From contig CANQBR010000004.1 of assembly GCA_947589605.1 (NCBI GenBank), positions 1-64,000 on the forward strand: a stretch of DNA of 64,000 bases, written 5' to 3'. The stretch comes from an uncultured Phascolarctobacterium sp. Its GTDB lineage: Bacteria; Bacillota; Negativicutes; Acidaminococcales; Acidaminococcaceae. The position numbers and the translations under genes were made by a program. Shown in pieces: positions 7,731 to 16,383 of this stretch (position 1 is its first letter; each line of letters begins with the position of its first letter). The notes beneath the pieces are model-generated. The model was not told the origin of the DNA. It worked only from the letters and a program-made list of their open reading frames with translations, and ran no database searches.

Positions 7731-8855
7731 ATGCAAGACAGAGATTACATGGAACTGGCCCTGCGGGAAGCGGCCAAAGCAGCGGGCTATACCAGCCCCA
7801 ATCCTTTGGTGGGCTGTGTCATCGTCAGTCCCAAAGGAGAGATCGTGGGCACCGGTTATCATCATAAAGCGGGAGAAGCTCACGCCGAAGTGAACGCTCT
7901 GGCGGCGGCCGGCGCTGCAGCAAAAGGGGCTACGGCCTACGTCACCTTGGAGCCCTGCTCACACTACGGCCGCACCGGTCCCTGTTGCCGTGCTCTGGCA
8001 GCGGCCGGCATCAAAAAAGTTGTGGCGGCCATGGTTGATCCCAATCCTAAAGTGGCGGGGCAAGGCTTCGCTTATTTGCGAGAGCGGGGGATCGAAACTG
8101 AAGTGGGCCTTTGCGCAGAAGAAGCTGCCAAACAAAACGAAATTTTTCTCACATGGATCGAGAAGGGACGGCCCTTCATCAGTTTGAAATATGCCATGAC
8201 TTTAGACGGCAAGCTGGCGGCGGCCGGCGGCGACAGCAAATGGATCACCGGGCCCGAGGCCCGCAGCTTCGCCCACAAGCTGCGCCATCTCCACGATGCG
8301 GTGCTGGTGGGAGCAGGCACGGTGCTGGCCGACGACCCTCAATTGACCTGCCGTCTGTTCGAAGGAAAAGATCCTCTGCGGATAGTGCTGGACAGCCGGC
8401 TGCGCACGCCGCTTCACGCCAAGGTGCTGAACGGAGAGGCCCCCACTTTGCTGGTGTGCTCTCCCGCTGCGGCGGCAGCCAAAGGAGCGGCCTATCTTCG
8501 GCTCCCTCAAGTGGAGCTTTTGCCCTTGGAAGAAAGGGACGGTCGGCTGCCTTTGCCGAAACTTTTGGAAATTTTGGGGCAGCGGCGCTACACGTCTCTT
8601 TTGGTAGAAGGAGGCAGCGAAGTTTTGGGCTCCTTTTTCGATGCCGGCTTGGTCGATCGCTGCTGGGCCTTCATCGCACCTAAATTGTGCGGCGGCAGCG
8701 AAGCCTTGAGCCCTCTGGGAGGCAGAGGAGCAAAGCTCATGAAAGAAGCTCGGCCGCTTTATGATGCAGAAACGAAAAAATTGGGGACCGATCTTTTGAT
8801 CACCGGGCGTGTCACACAGAGGAAGGCAGGTGAGAAAACATGTTCACCGGGCTGA
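7731..8855 (+). CDS. ribD: bifunctional riboflavin biosynthesis deaminase/reductase RibD
   Basis: Catalyses deamination of the pyrimidine ring and then side-chain reduction in riboflavin synthesis. The N-terminal cytidine-deaminase-like domain (to about 145) has zinc motif HAEVNAL and EPCSHYGRTGPCC. The C-terminal RibD reductase domain has KYAMTLDGKLAAAGGDSKWITG and LLVEGGSEVLGSF. At 374 residues it is full length. ATG 7731 has AGAGG 10 bases upstream; an ATG at 7721 runs straight into a stop. The C-terminus overlaps ribE by 16 bases. Controlled by the FMN riboswitch. Confidence 0.97.
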   Translation: MQDRDYMELALREAAKAAGYTSPNPLVGCVIVSPKGEIVGTGYHHKAGEAHAEVNALAAAGAAAKGATAYVTLEPCSHYGRTGPCCRALAAAGIKKVVAAMVDPNPKVAGQGFAYLRERGIETEVGLCAEEAAKQNEIFLTWIEKGRPFISLKYAMTLDGKLAAAGGDSKWITGPEARSFAHKLRHLHDAVLVGAGTVLADDPQLTCRLFEGKDPLRIVLDSRLRTPLHAKVLNGEAPTLLVCSPAAAAAKGAAYLRLPQVELLPLEERDGRLPLPKLLEILGQRRYTSLLVEGGSEVLGSFFDAGLVDRCWAFIAPKLCGGSEALSPLGGRGAKLMKEARPLYDAETKKLGTDLLITGRVTQRKAGEKTCSPG

Positions 8856-9502
8856 TAGCGGAACTGGGGACAGTGCGTCACTTGGTGCGGCAGGGACCGT
8901 CCTATCATTTGACGGTGGCCGCAAAAAAGATCGCGCCTTTGCAGTTGGGCGACAGTGTGGCCGTCAACGGCGTTTGCCTGACGGTGGTGGCCTTGGATGA
9001 TGGGGCCTTCACCGCCGATGTGATGCCGGAATCGGCCCGTCTCACCAACATCGGTCTTCTTGCTCCCGGCGACAAAGTCAATTTGGAGCGGCCCCTGCGT
9101 TTGAGCGACCGCTTGGACGGCCATCTGGTCAGCGGCCACGTGGAGGGGACGGGGCGGATCGTCCAAGTGAGCCCTGAGGGAGTAGCCAAGATATTCACCG
9201 TTTCCTCCGCCCCTGAACTTTTACGTTACATCATCTCCAAAGGCAGCGTGGCGCTGGACGGCATCAGCCTGACAGTGACGGAGGTCTCGTCGACCTCTTT
9301 CAGCGTGGGCGTCATACCTCACACTGCGGCCGAGACCACTTTGGGGTTCAAAAGCTGCGGCGCCGTGGTAAATATCGAGACCGATCTCATCGGCAAATAT
9401 GTGGAGCATTTTTTGCGGCAGCCCATGGGAGAGCAGCCTCCCGTTTTCAAAAAAAGGGCCGGGCTCGGCATGGAAGAGTTGGCGGCCAACGGTTTTCTTT
9501 AA
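8840..9502 (+). CDS. ribE: riboflavin synthase (alpha chain)
   Basis: Dismutates two 6,7-dimethyl-8-ribityllumazine molecules into riboflavin and the pyrimidine precursor. Two lumazine-binding barrels are visible as internal duplication: MFTGLIAELGTV at residue 1, with SVAVNGVCLTV in repeat one and SVALDGISLTV in repeat two. The GHVEGTGRI segment joins them. 220 residues is the usual length. It sits second in the rib operon and starts inside ribD. Some genomes call this gene ribC. Confidence 0.96.
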   Translation: MFTGLIAELGTVRHLVRQGPSYHLTVAAKKIAPLQLGDSVAVNGVCLTVVALDDGAFTADVMPESARLTNIGLLAPGDKVNLERPLRLSDRLDGHLVSGHVEGTGRIVQVSPEGVAKIFTVSSAPELLRYIISKGSVALDGISLTVTEVSSTSFSVGVIPHTAAETTLGFKSCGAVVNIETDLIGKYVEHFLRQPMGEQPPVFKKRAGLGMEELAANGFL

Positions 9503-9526
9503 AAAGCAGAAAGGGAAGGAGAGAAC

Positions 9527-10747
9527 ATGGAAAAATTCAAGTACAATACCATACCGGAAGCCATTGCCGCCGTCAAGGCGGGGCAGCTGGTGCTGGTTAC
9601 AGACGACGAAGACAGAGAGAACGAGGGAGATCTGATAATGGCTGCGTCTCTCTGCACTCCCGCTGCCATCAATTTTATGGCCAAAGAAGCTAGGGGGCTG
9701 ATCTGCATGCCGGCTGCCGGCAGCGTCATGGACAAGCTGCAGTTCGGGGCCATGGTCAGCATCAACACCGATAATCACGAAACTGCCTTCTCCGTTTCCG
9801 TGGATCACAAAGATACAACTACCGGTATCTCCGCTTACGAGCGGGCTTACACTATGCAAAAATGTGCGGAAGAAGGAGCACAGCCTTCCGATTTTCGGCG
9901 GCCGGGCCATGTTTTTCCTCTGCGGGCCCGAGACGGAGGCGTGTTGGTGCGAACCGGCCACACCGAGGCCACCGTGGATCTGTGCAGGTTGGCAGGTCTG
10001 CCGCCTGTGGGCATCTGCTGCGAGATCATGAAGGACGACGGGCACATGGCCCGCACTCCCGATCTGATCGAATTCGCTCAAAAGCATGGGCTGGTCTTCA
10101 TCACTGTGGCGGACCTCATCGCCTACCGCAAAGACCGGGAGACTTTGATCCACCGGGTGGCAGAGGCAGACCTGCCGTCCAAGTTCGGCAACTTCCGCAT
10201 CATCGCCTACGAAAACGATCTGGACCGGCGCTGTCATGTGGCCATCGTGAAAGGAGACGTGCGGGGGAAGAAGAACGTGCTGGTGCGTGTCCATTCCCAG
10301 TGCCTCACCGGCGACGCCTTCGGCAGTCTGCGCTGCGACTGCGGCGATCAGTTGGCCACGGCCCTGCGGATGATCGAGAAGGAAGGCCTGGGGGCGGTGG
10401 TCTACATGCGGCAGGAAGGCAGGGGCATAGGCTTGGCCAACAAGATCAGAGCCTACGCTTTGCAGGATGAAGGCCTCGATACGGTGGAAGCAAATGTGCG
10501 GTTGGGCTTTGCCCCCGATCTGCGGGACTACGGCTTGGGGGCGCAGATCCTCACCGACCTAGGCCTCACCAGCATCCGTTTGATGACTAACAATCCGGCC
10601 AAACGGGCGGGGCTGGACGGCCACGGCATCACTATCACCGAGTGTGTCCCCATCATCATGGAGGCCAATCCCTATAACGAGCATTATTTGGATGTGAAGG
10701 AAGAAAAGATGGGGCATCGGCTCCATCCCTGTAAAAACTGCCGTTGA
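9527..10747 (+). CDS. ribBA: bifunctional DHBP synthase / GTP cyclohydrolase II
   Basis: Supplies both precursors of riboflavin: 3,4-dihydroxy-2-butanone 4-phosphate from ribulose 5-phosphate and the pyrimidine from GTP. The N-terminal RibB domain (about 1-205) has [15 protein letters not shown] and the [10 protein letters not shown] region. The C-terminal RibA domain has [21 protein letters not shown] (three zinc cysteines) and [13 protein letters not shown]. 406 residues is standard for the fusion. AGGGAAGGAG precedes ATG 9527. Confidence 0.97.
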   Translation: MEKFKYNTIPEAIAAVKAGQLVLVTDDEDRENEGDLIMAASLCTPAAINFMAKEARGLICMPAAGSVMDKLQFGAMVSINTDNHETAFSVSVDHKDTTTGISAYERAYTMQKCAEEGAQPSDFRRPGHVFPLRARDGGVLVRTGHTEATVDLCRLAGLPPVGICCEIMKDDGHMARTPDLIEFAQKHGLVFITVADLIAYRKDRETLIHRVAEADLPSKFGNFRIIAYENDLDRRCHVAIVKGDVRGKKNVLVRVHSQCLTGDAFGSLRCDCGDQLATALRMIEKEGLGAVVYMRQEGRGIGLANKIRAYALQDEGLDTVEANVRLGFAPDLRDYGLGAQILTDLGLTSIRLMTNNPAKRAGLDGHGITITECVPIIMEANPYNEHYLDVKEEKMGHRLHPCKNCR

Positions 10748-10765
10748 GCAGAAGGAGGTCATAAT

Positions 10766-11227
10766 ATGCGTATCGTGAAAGGAAATTTAACGGCTAAAGG
10801 TCTGAAGGTGGCCATCGTAGTGGCCCGCTTCAACGAATTCATCAGCAGCAAATTGCTGAGCGGTGCTCTGGATTGTTTGGAGCGGCACGAGGCGAAGCCG
10901 GACAACATCACCGTTGTTTGGGTGCCTGGAGCCTTCGAAGTGCCGGTGACGGCCAAAAATCTGGCGGCAAGCGGCAAGTATGACGGCATCATTTGCCTTG
11001 GCGCGGTGATCAGAGGGGCCACGCCTCACTTCGATTACGTGTGCGCCGAAGCATCCAAGGGCATAGCTCAGGTCAGCCTCGAATACAAATTGCCGGTAGC
11101 CTTCGGCATCCTCACCACTGAGAATATCCAACAGGCAGTGGAAAGAGCAGGGACCAAGGCCGGCAATAAAGGCACCGACTGCGCCATGGCTGTGATGGAG
11201 ATGGCGGACCTCTTCAAACAGCTGTAA
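10766..11227 (+). CDS. ribH: 6,7-dimethyl-8-ribityllumazine synthase
   Basis: Condenses the two RibBA/RibD products into lumazine; family members form icosahedral or pentameric shells. The 153 residues carry [37 protein letters not shown] (with the catalytic His) and the C-terminal [14 protein letters not shown]. It starts 18 bases after ribBA behind AGAAGGAGG. This is the last riboflavin gene; hslO follows after 29 bases and may be co-transcribed. Confidence 0.97.
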   Translation: MRIVKGNLTAKGLKVAIVVARFNEFISSKLLSGALDCLERHEAKPDNITVVWVPGAFEVPVTAKNLAASGKYDGIICLGAVIRGATPHFDYVCAEASKGIAQVSLEYKLPVAFGILTTENIQQAVERAGTKAGNKGTDCAMAVMEMADLFKQL

Positions 11228-11256
11228 AAAGATTTTCGAGGGGAAAGCAAAAAAAT

Positions 11257-12114
11257 ATGGAAGATCTTTTATTGAAGGCCACCGCCGAAGGAGTGCGCAT
11301 CTACACGCTTCGGTCCACGCAGCTGACGGAAGAAGCGGCGAAATTGCACGGTTGCTCTCATCTGGCTGCGGCGGCTCTGGGACGGTTGCTGGGAGGCGCC
11401 TTGCTTCTCGGGGCGACGATGAAAGAAGCGGAGCGGCTCAGCATCCGCATCAAGGGCGACGGACCTCTCGGTGTTTTGCAAGCCGAGGCTCGGGGGCCCT
11501 TCGTCAGAGGTTTCGTAGAAAACCCCGATGCCTTTTTGCCATTGAAAGACGGCAAATTAGATGTAGGGAAAGGCGTGGGGGCTGGGCAGCTCAGCGTCAC
11601 CCGTTATGCTGCGGGCGGGACCTCCTTCACCGGTCATTGCGAATTGGAAAACGGCGAGATCGCCGCCGACCTCACCCGCTATCTTTATGTTTCCGAGCAG
11701 ACTCCGTCCAGTGTGGCCTTGGGCGTGTTGGTGAGCAAAGAAGGGGAAGTACGGGCGGCCGGAGGTTTCTTCGTGCAGGCCTTGCCCGACTGCGACGAAG
11801 AAGTTTTGAAAAAACTTGAGCACAACGTCACTTATCTGCCTTACGTCACTCAATTGTTGGAACTGGGCTACGGGCCGAAAGAACTGCTAAAAGTTTTGAC
11901 CAAAGGTTTGGACTGTCACATTTTGGAAAGCTATCCCGTAAGTTTCAAGTGCGACTGCAGCAGAGAAAAGATGACCGTCATGCTGGCCACTCTCGGCGAA
12001 GATGACCTGCGGCATTTGGCCGAAGAGAAAGAGACAGAGGTGCAGTGCCAGTTCTGCAGCCGCCGCTATATTTTCGGCGCAGAGGAGTTGCTGGAGATTT
12101 TAGAGAACAAATAG
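11257..12114 (+). CDS. hslO: Hsp33 redox-regulated chaperone
   Basis: Cytosolic holdase activated by oxidative unfolding. The N-terminal core holds [14 protein letters not shown] and [31 protein letters not shown]. The C-terminal zinc redox switch has CDC in FKCDCSREK and CQFC in [10 protein letters not shown], the four expected cysteines. 285 residues is typical. GAGGGGAAAG precedes ATG 11257. recA has its own promoter downstream. Confidence 0.96.
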   Translation: MEDLLLKATAEGVRIYTLRSTQLTEEAAKLHGCSHLAAAALGRLLGGALLLGATMKEAERLSIRIKGDGPLGVLQAEARGPFVRGFVENPDAFLPLKDGKLDVGKGVGAGQLSVTRYAAGGTSFTGHCELENGEIAADLTRYLYVSEQTPSSVALGVLVSKEGEVRAAGGFFVQALPDCDEEVLKKLEHNVTYLPYVTQLLELGYGPKELLKVLTKGLDCHILESYPVSFKCDCSREKMTVMLATLGEDDLRHLAEEKETEVQCQFCSRRYIFGAEELLEILENK

Positions 12115-12125
12115 TTCGAAATAAC

Positions 12126-12154
12126 TTGACAAGCAAACAAAGCGTTTGTATAAT
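12126..12154 (+). promoter_or_regulatory. consensus promoter of recA with an inverted repeat in the spacer
   Basis: TTGACA (12126-12131), 17-base spacer, TATAAT (12149-12154): a perfect consensus. The spacer contains CAAAC-N5-GTTTG (12134-12148), which ends directly before the -10. It could be an SOS-type operator, although it is not the classic Firmicute LexA box (CGAAC-N4-GTTCG). Confidence 0.85.
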
Positions 12155-12188
12155 TTTAGCAGAGCCCCGCGAAAAGGAGGAGGTAAGG

Positions 12189-13262
12189 ATGGAAACTGAT
12201 AAGACGGATAAACGCAAAGCCATAGAAATGGCCATGCGGCAAATAGAGAAGGACTTCGGCAAGGGGTCCATCATGCGCTTGGGAGAGGGCTCCAACAAAT
12301 TGAATTTGGAGGTCATCCCTACCGGCGCCCTCAGTTTGGACATAGCCTTGGGTGTGGGAGGCATACCCAGAGGCAGAGTAACGGAGATCTACGGACCGGA
12401 ATCTTCTGGCAAGACCACCGTGGCCTTGCACATGATAGCCGAGGCTCAGAAGTTGGGCGGTTATGCTGCCTTCATTGATGCCGAACACGCACTGGATCCG
12501 GAATATGCCCGCCGTCTCGGTGTGGACGTGGATAATCTGCTGATCAGTCAGCCGGACAACGGCGAGCAGGCGTTGGAGATCGCCGACGCTTTGGTGCGCA
12601 GCGGCGCCATCGATATCATCGTCATCGACTCCGTAGCGGCGTTGGTGCCCAAGGCCGAGATCGAAGGGGATATGGGAGACAGTCATGTAGGTCTTCACGC
12701 TCGTTTGATGAGCCAGGCCCTGCGCAAACTCACCGGCCTTATCGCCAAGAGCAAGTGCGCCACCGTCTTCATCAATCAGATCCGCGAGAAAGTGGGCGTG
12801 ATGTTCGGCAACCCCGAGACTACCACCGGCGGCCGTGCTTTGAAATTTTATGCCACAGTTCGCATCGATATCCGACGGACCGATGTGTTGAAGAACGGCA
12901 ACGACATCATAGGCTCGCGCACTCGGGCCAAAGTAGTGAAGAACAAAGTAGCCCCTCCCTTCAGATCGGCAGAGTTCGATATCATGTACGGCAAGGGCAT
13001 CTCTCATGAGGGCTGTCTGGTAGATCTGGGCACGTCTTTGGATATTTTGGCGAAGAGCGGCGCCTGGTATTCCTATGAGGGCGCCCGTTTGGGGCAAGGC
13101 CGGGAAAAAGTAAAAGAATATTTGGAAAACAATAAAGAAGTGGCCGATAAGATAGAAGCGGCCATCCGAGCCAGGACCATCAGTACTCAGGAAGCTCCTG
13201 CCGTCGACGAAGGCGGCGAAGATGTGCTGGGTGCGGCTCAGTTCCGAGATGATGAAATATAA
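12189..13262 (+). CDS. recA: recombinase RecA
   Basis: DNA-dependent ATPase for homologous recombination and SOS induction. The 357 residues hold Walker [10 protein letters not shown] (69-77), the [10 protein letters not shown] segment, Walker B ([10 protein letters not shown]), loop L1 ([11 protein letters not shown]), the [20 protein letters not shown] segment with L2, and the C-terminal domain. The frame is open far upstream into hslO; ATG 12189 is chosen because AAAGGAGGAGG precedes it and the promoter lies at 12126-12154. The 3' end overlaps recX. Confidence 0.98.
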   Translation: METDKTDKRKAIEMAMRQIEKDFGKGSIMRLGEGSNKLNLEVIPTGALSLDIALGVGGIPRGRVTEIYGPESSGKTTVALHMIAEAQKLGGYAAFIDAEHALDPEYARRLGVDVDNLLISQPDNGEQALEIADALVRSGAIDIIVIDSVAALVPKAEIEGDMGDSHVGLHARLMSQALRKLTGLIAKSKCATVFINQIREKVGVMFGNPETTTGGRALKFYATVRIDIRRTDVLKNGNDIIGSRTRAKVVKNKVAPPFRSAEFDIMYGKGISHEGCLVDLGTSLDILAKSGAWYSYEGARLGQGREKVKEYLENNKEVADKIEAAIRARTISTQEAPAVDEGGEDVLGAAQFRDDEI

Positions 13263-13812
13263 AACGGGGCCGCAACGGCCTTTAGCTGAAGCTTCAGGGC
13301 AAGAAGTCTACGATTGTGCCCTGAAGCTTCTTTCGCAACGTGCCTATTCCGGCGGTCTTTTGGCTCTGCGTTTGCGGCAGCGAGGCGCCGAAAAAGATAC
13401 GGCCGACGAAGCCGTTGCTCGTTTGACTGCAGCCGGGCTTCTGAACGACGAAGCTTACGCCCGACGGCTTTTTGAATTGTGGCAGAGCAAAGGGAGCAGC
13501 GGCCGGGCGGCCTTGGCTGCGGAGTTGAAACGCAAACTGATCCCCTCTCACATCGCCGAAAAAATATTGGACTCAGTGTCTGCCGAGTCGGAGCAAGAAG
13601 CGGCGGCCAAAGCGTTGGCAGTCTTTTGGCGGCGGGAAGCAAAAAAAATACAGACTATCGAAGCTTTGCCTGGGGGGCAGGAGCGAAGCGTTCTTTTGCA
13701 AAAGCTGGCGGCGGCGGCCGGGCGCTATCTGGTGGCCCGAGGGTTTAAGAGCGAGGCCATGGCCTTGGTGTGGGATAAATTGGGAGAAGTGTCTGATTTT
13801 CGGCCTTTATGA
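13249..13812 (+). CDS. recX: RecX regulatory protein
   Basis: Modulator of RecA filaments. About 187 residues, with three-helix RecX repeats visible: [23 protein letters not shown], then [19 protein letters not shown] and [15 protein letters not shown]. It starts at one of two adjacent ATGs (13249 or 13252) within the last codons of recA, so it is translationally coupled. The ribosome site is weak. Location directly after recA supports the call. Confidence 0.9.
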   Translation: MMKYKTGPQRPLAEASGQEVYDCALKLLSQRAYSGGLLALRLRQRGAEKDTADEAVARLTAAGLLNDEAYARRLFELWQSKGSSGRAALAAELKRKLIPSHIAEKILDSVSAESEQEAAAKALAVFWRREAKKIQTIEALPGGQERSVLLQKLAAAAGRYLVARGFKSEAMALVWDKLGEVSDFRPL

Positions 13813-14009
13813 TCGCAACACGGCCTTGCACAAAAAAAATCAAAAGAAAAAACGACGGCTCTTTTTTCAGCAGTTCGCTTCGAAAAAATTTTATCGTCAG
13901 CGATGAGCATGACAGCTTCGAGGCGGACGAAAAAATTTTCTTCGGTGTTTGCATGGAGCTCGCGTTGAAGAAGGTCCCTTCGAAATTCGACGGGGCCTTC
14001 TCCTTTTTC
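13813..14009. other. intergenic region after recX
   Basis: Contains two AT-rich CGAAAAAATTTT-type motifs (13881-13893 and 13928-13940). No clear terminator for recA-recX was found, and a 115-codon frame starting at 13809 lacks a ribosome site. Confidence 0.4.
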
Positions 14010-14038
14010 TTGACAAACAATGAATGTTTATTTAAAAT
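14010..14038 (+). promoter_or_regulatory. promoter of the rny leader RNA
   Basis: TTGACA (14010-14015), 17-base spacer, TAAAAT (14033-14038). Confidence 0.75.
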
Positions 14039-14044
14039 GTATGT

Positions 14045-14246
14045 AGCTGACAGCGTCTGGACAGCTCCGCGGGAGGCAGACGGCCGGAACGGCGGCCGCA
14101 GGTTTTTCGCCTCGGACGAGCCCTGTTTCTGGATTTCTAATAGATTATTCTTTTAATATAGATATAAATTAACAGAGTAATGACTTTTTAGATTCATCGA
14201 AAGAAGTACGGGCGACAGGCGCATCAGTGCGTCTGTTTTTAATTTT
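14045..14246 (+). ncRNA. structured ~200-nt leader RNA with terminator, upstream of rny
   Basis: Bounded by the promoter at 14010-14038 and the terminator at 14215-14246. Hairpin 1 pairs GTCTG (14055-14059) with CAGAC (14077-14081), enclosing CTCC/GGAG. Hairpin 2 pairs CGGCCG (14081-14086) with CGGCCG (14093-14098). A long AU-rich stretch (about 14135-14200) follows, then the terminator 27 bases before the rny ribosome site. I recognise no known riboswitch or RNA class (not RFN, T-box, c-di-GMP, SAM or 6S). It could be a cis-regulator of rny or a stand-alone small RNA. Confidence 0.55.
14215..14246 (+). terminator. terminator/attenuator before rny
   Basis: ACAGGCGCA (14215-14223), loop TCAG, TGCGTCTGT (14228-14236; one G-U pair), then TTTTAATTTT. 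Confidence 0.85.
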
Positions 14247-14277
14247 GCGGAAAGATCGCGCATAAGCATATCAGGAG

Positions 14278-15822
14278 GTGAGCAATATTTTAGAACTTAT
14301 CATCGTTGCTGTGGTAGTGGCGGTAGTTGGCGTGATCGCCGGCTATTTTGCCCGCAAGAATATAGCGGAAAACAAAATAGGAGCAGCCGAAGAGAGAGCT
14401 TTGGGCATCATCGAGGCAGCCGAGCGCAGAGGCGAAGAGCGGCGTAAAGAGATGCTGATGGAGGCCAAAGAGGAGATCCATCGTCAGCGCTCCGAAATGG
14501 AGAAAGAGAACAAAGATCGGCGCAGCGATCTGCAGCGGCAGGAACGGCGACTGCAGCAAAAGGAAGAAAATCTGGATCGCAAGATCGAGAGCTTCGAGCG
14601 CAAAGAAGAAAAACTGGTGGCCAAGGAGCAAAAGCTCAACGCCACTCAGGAGAAGGCCGATGCTTTGCTGGCACAAAAGCAGGTAGAACTGGAACGGGTC
14701 AGCGGGCTCAGCAGAGAGGAGGCCAAAGCGGAACTTTTGGCTTCCTTGGAAGACGAAGTGAAGCGGGATGCCGCCGTCATGGTGAAAAATTTGGAGCAGC
14801 AGGCCAAGGACGAGGCCGACAACAAGGCGAGGGAGATCATTTCTCTGGCCATCCAGCGTTGCGCTGCCGATCAGGTGGCGGAGACTACAGTCTCTGTGGT
14901 GAGTCTGCCCAACGACGAAATGAAGGGGCGCATCATCGGCAGAGAGGGACGCAATATTCGCACTCTGGAAACTTTGACCGGCATCGATCTCATCATCGAC
15001 GACACGCCTGAAGCGGTGATCATTTCCGGCTTTGATCCCGTGCGCCGGGAAGTGGCCCGCATCGCTTTGGAAAAATTGATCAGCGACAGCCGCATCCATC
15101 CTTCCCGTATCGAAGAGATGGTGGAGAAAGCACAAAAGGAAGTGGAGCAACGGATCAAGGAAGCCGGAGAACAGGCTACCTTCAAACTGGGCGTCCACGG
15201 TCTGCATCCGGAAGTGGTCAAACTTCTGGGGCGGTTGCGCTACCGTACCAGCTATGGGCAAAATGTGCTGAATCATTCCATTGAAGTGGCCAGCTTAGCC
15301 GGGACCATGGCCAGCGAGCTGGGAGTAGATGTAGCTTTGGCTAAACGGGCCGGGTTGCTCCACGATATCGGCAAGGCTATCGATCACGAAATGGAAGGCT
15401 CCCATGTAGAACTTGGTGCCGAGATAGCGAAAAAATTCCGGGAATCCGAGCCGGTGATCAATGCCATCGCCGCTCATCACGGAGACTGCGAGCCTAAGAG
15501 CGTGGAAGCTGTGCTGGTGAGCGCCGCCGATGCGGTGAGCGCTGCCCGCCCCGGCGCCAGAAGAGAAACTCTGGAAAGTTATCTGAAACGGCTGACCCGT
15601 TTGGAAGAGATATCCGAGTCTTTCGAGGGCGTGGACAAGTGCTATGCCGTGCAGGCCGGCAGAGAGATCCGCATCATGGTGAAACCGGAAGTGATAGACG
15701 ACGCTTCTGCCGTGCTTTTGGCCAGAGACATAGCCAAGAAGATCGAGAGCGAAATGGAATACCCCGGCCAGATCAAAGTGGTGATCATCAGAGAGACCAG
15801 AGCGGTGGATTACGCCAAATAA
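14278..15822 (+). CDS. rny: ribonuclease Y
   Basis: Membrane-anchored endoribonuclease that starts mRNA decay in Firmicutes. It has an N-terminal transmembrane helix (about residues 4-24), a long charged coiled coil (to ~200), a KH domain ([20 protein letters not shown]) and an HD domain ([24 protein letters not shown]). It has 514 residues from the GTG at 14278. The start is doubtful: AGGAGGTG (14273-14280) overlaps that GTG, whereas the in-frame ATT at 14287 lies 6 bases after it, so a rare AUU start giving 511 residues is possible. Confidence 0.96.
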   Translation: MSNILELIIVAVVVAVVGVIAGYFARKNIAENKIGAAEERALGIIEAAERRGEERRKEMLMEAKEEIHRQRSEMEKENKDRRSDLQRQERRLQQKEENLDRKIESFERKEEKLVAKEQKLNATQEKADALLAQKQVELERVSGLSREEAKAELLASLEDEVKRDAAVMVKNLEQQAKDEADNKAREIISLAIQRCAADQVAETTVSVVSLPNDEMKGRIIGREGRNIRTLETLTGIDLIIDDTPEAVIISGFDPVRREVARIALEKLISDSRIHPSRIEEMVEKAQKEVEQRIKEAGEQATFKLGVHGLHPEVVKLLGRLRYRTSYGQNVLNHSIEVASLAGTMASELGVDVALAKRAGLLHDIGKAIDHEMEGSHVELGAEIAKKFRESEPVINAIAAHHGDCEPKSVEAVLVSAADAVSAARPGARRETLESYLKRLTRLEEISESFEGVDKCYAVQAGREIRIMVKPEVIDDASAVLLARDIAKKIESEMEYPGQIKVVIIRETRAVDYAK

Positions 15823-15839
15823 CGATTTTGCAGCCAAGT

Positions 15840-15873
15840 CGGCGGCGGGCACGTGCCTGCCGCCGCTTTTTTT
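15840..15873 (+). terminator. terminator after rny
   Basis: A perfect inverted repeat beginning CGGCGGCGGGCA at 15840 and ending GCCGCCG at 15865, followed by CTTTTTTTG. Confidence 0.9.
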
Positions 15874-16008
15874 GTTTTTTGCAGGCTCAATCTGCGGGCA
15901 AAACCCTGTATATAGAAGGAAATTTTCTTTTAAACAGAGAATATCAACAGTTATGAAAAAACAAGAGCCGAGCCCGGGGGCGTCGGCCGGAGGGGAAGGG
16001 TCGAGCTT

Positions 16009-16383
16009 ATGCCTTATGTTATCGTCTTAGCTGTCCTCAGCATCGCCGTGGCTCTCTTTGCCATCCAAAATGCGGTAGGCGTTACCCTCAACTTTATGAT
16101 GTTTACTTTTGAAAGTTCTCTGGTCCTGGTGATCTTGGGAAGTTTCACCGCCGGTCTTTTGGTAGGGGCTGGTTTCATGCTGGGCATGAAGGCCCGGCAC
16201 TTTTTCGCTCAACGCCGTCAAAATGAAGAAATGTTCAAATTGGAGGCAGAGGTGAAACGGTATAAAGCCGGGGTCGAAGAACTCCAAAAAGAGAAAGAGC
16301 GACTGGAGCAGGCGTTGGCCGAGCAAAAAGAGCAGTCTGCTCCTCAAGAACAAAAGCAAGAAACTGCGGGAGCTGCTCAATGA
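16009..16383 (+). CDS. LapA-domain (DUF1049) membrane protein
   Basis: Small inner-membrane protein of 124 residues. Two hydrophobic helices (about 3-24 and 38-60) are followed by a basic turn and a long charged coiled coil (about 70-115) ending in a Gln-rich tail. The pattern VLAVLSIAVALFAIQNAVGV...F is the LapA (LPS assembly protein A) signature. Related proteins scaffold envelope regulators in Proteobacteria; the function here is unknown. GGAGGGGAAGGG precedes ATG 16009. The stop overlaps the recJ start (ATGA), a pairing seen in other Firmicutes. Confidence 0.8.
   Translation: MPYVIVLAVLSIAVALFAIQNAVGVTLNFMMFTFESSLVLVILGSFTAGLLVGAGFMLGMKARHFFAQRRQNEEMFKLEAEVKRYKAGVEELQKEKERLEQALAEQKEQSAPQEQKQETAGAAQ

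Noticed and set aside
7445-7893. Short plus-strand frames crossing the FMN riboswitch
   Set aside because: They overlap conserved aptamer sequence and the ribD start in another frame, without ribosome sites.
13809-14156. 115-codon frame after recX
   Set aside because: Crosses the promoter and hairpins of the leader RNA, has no ribosome site and reads as low-complexity sequence.
14045-14246. Identification of the rny leader as 6S RNA or a known riboswitch
   Set aside because: It lacks the long bulged hairpin of 6S RNA and the conserved cores of T-box, SAM, c-di-GMP, c-di-AMP, ZTP and preQ1 elements that I could check by eye.
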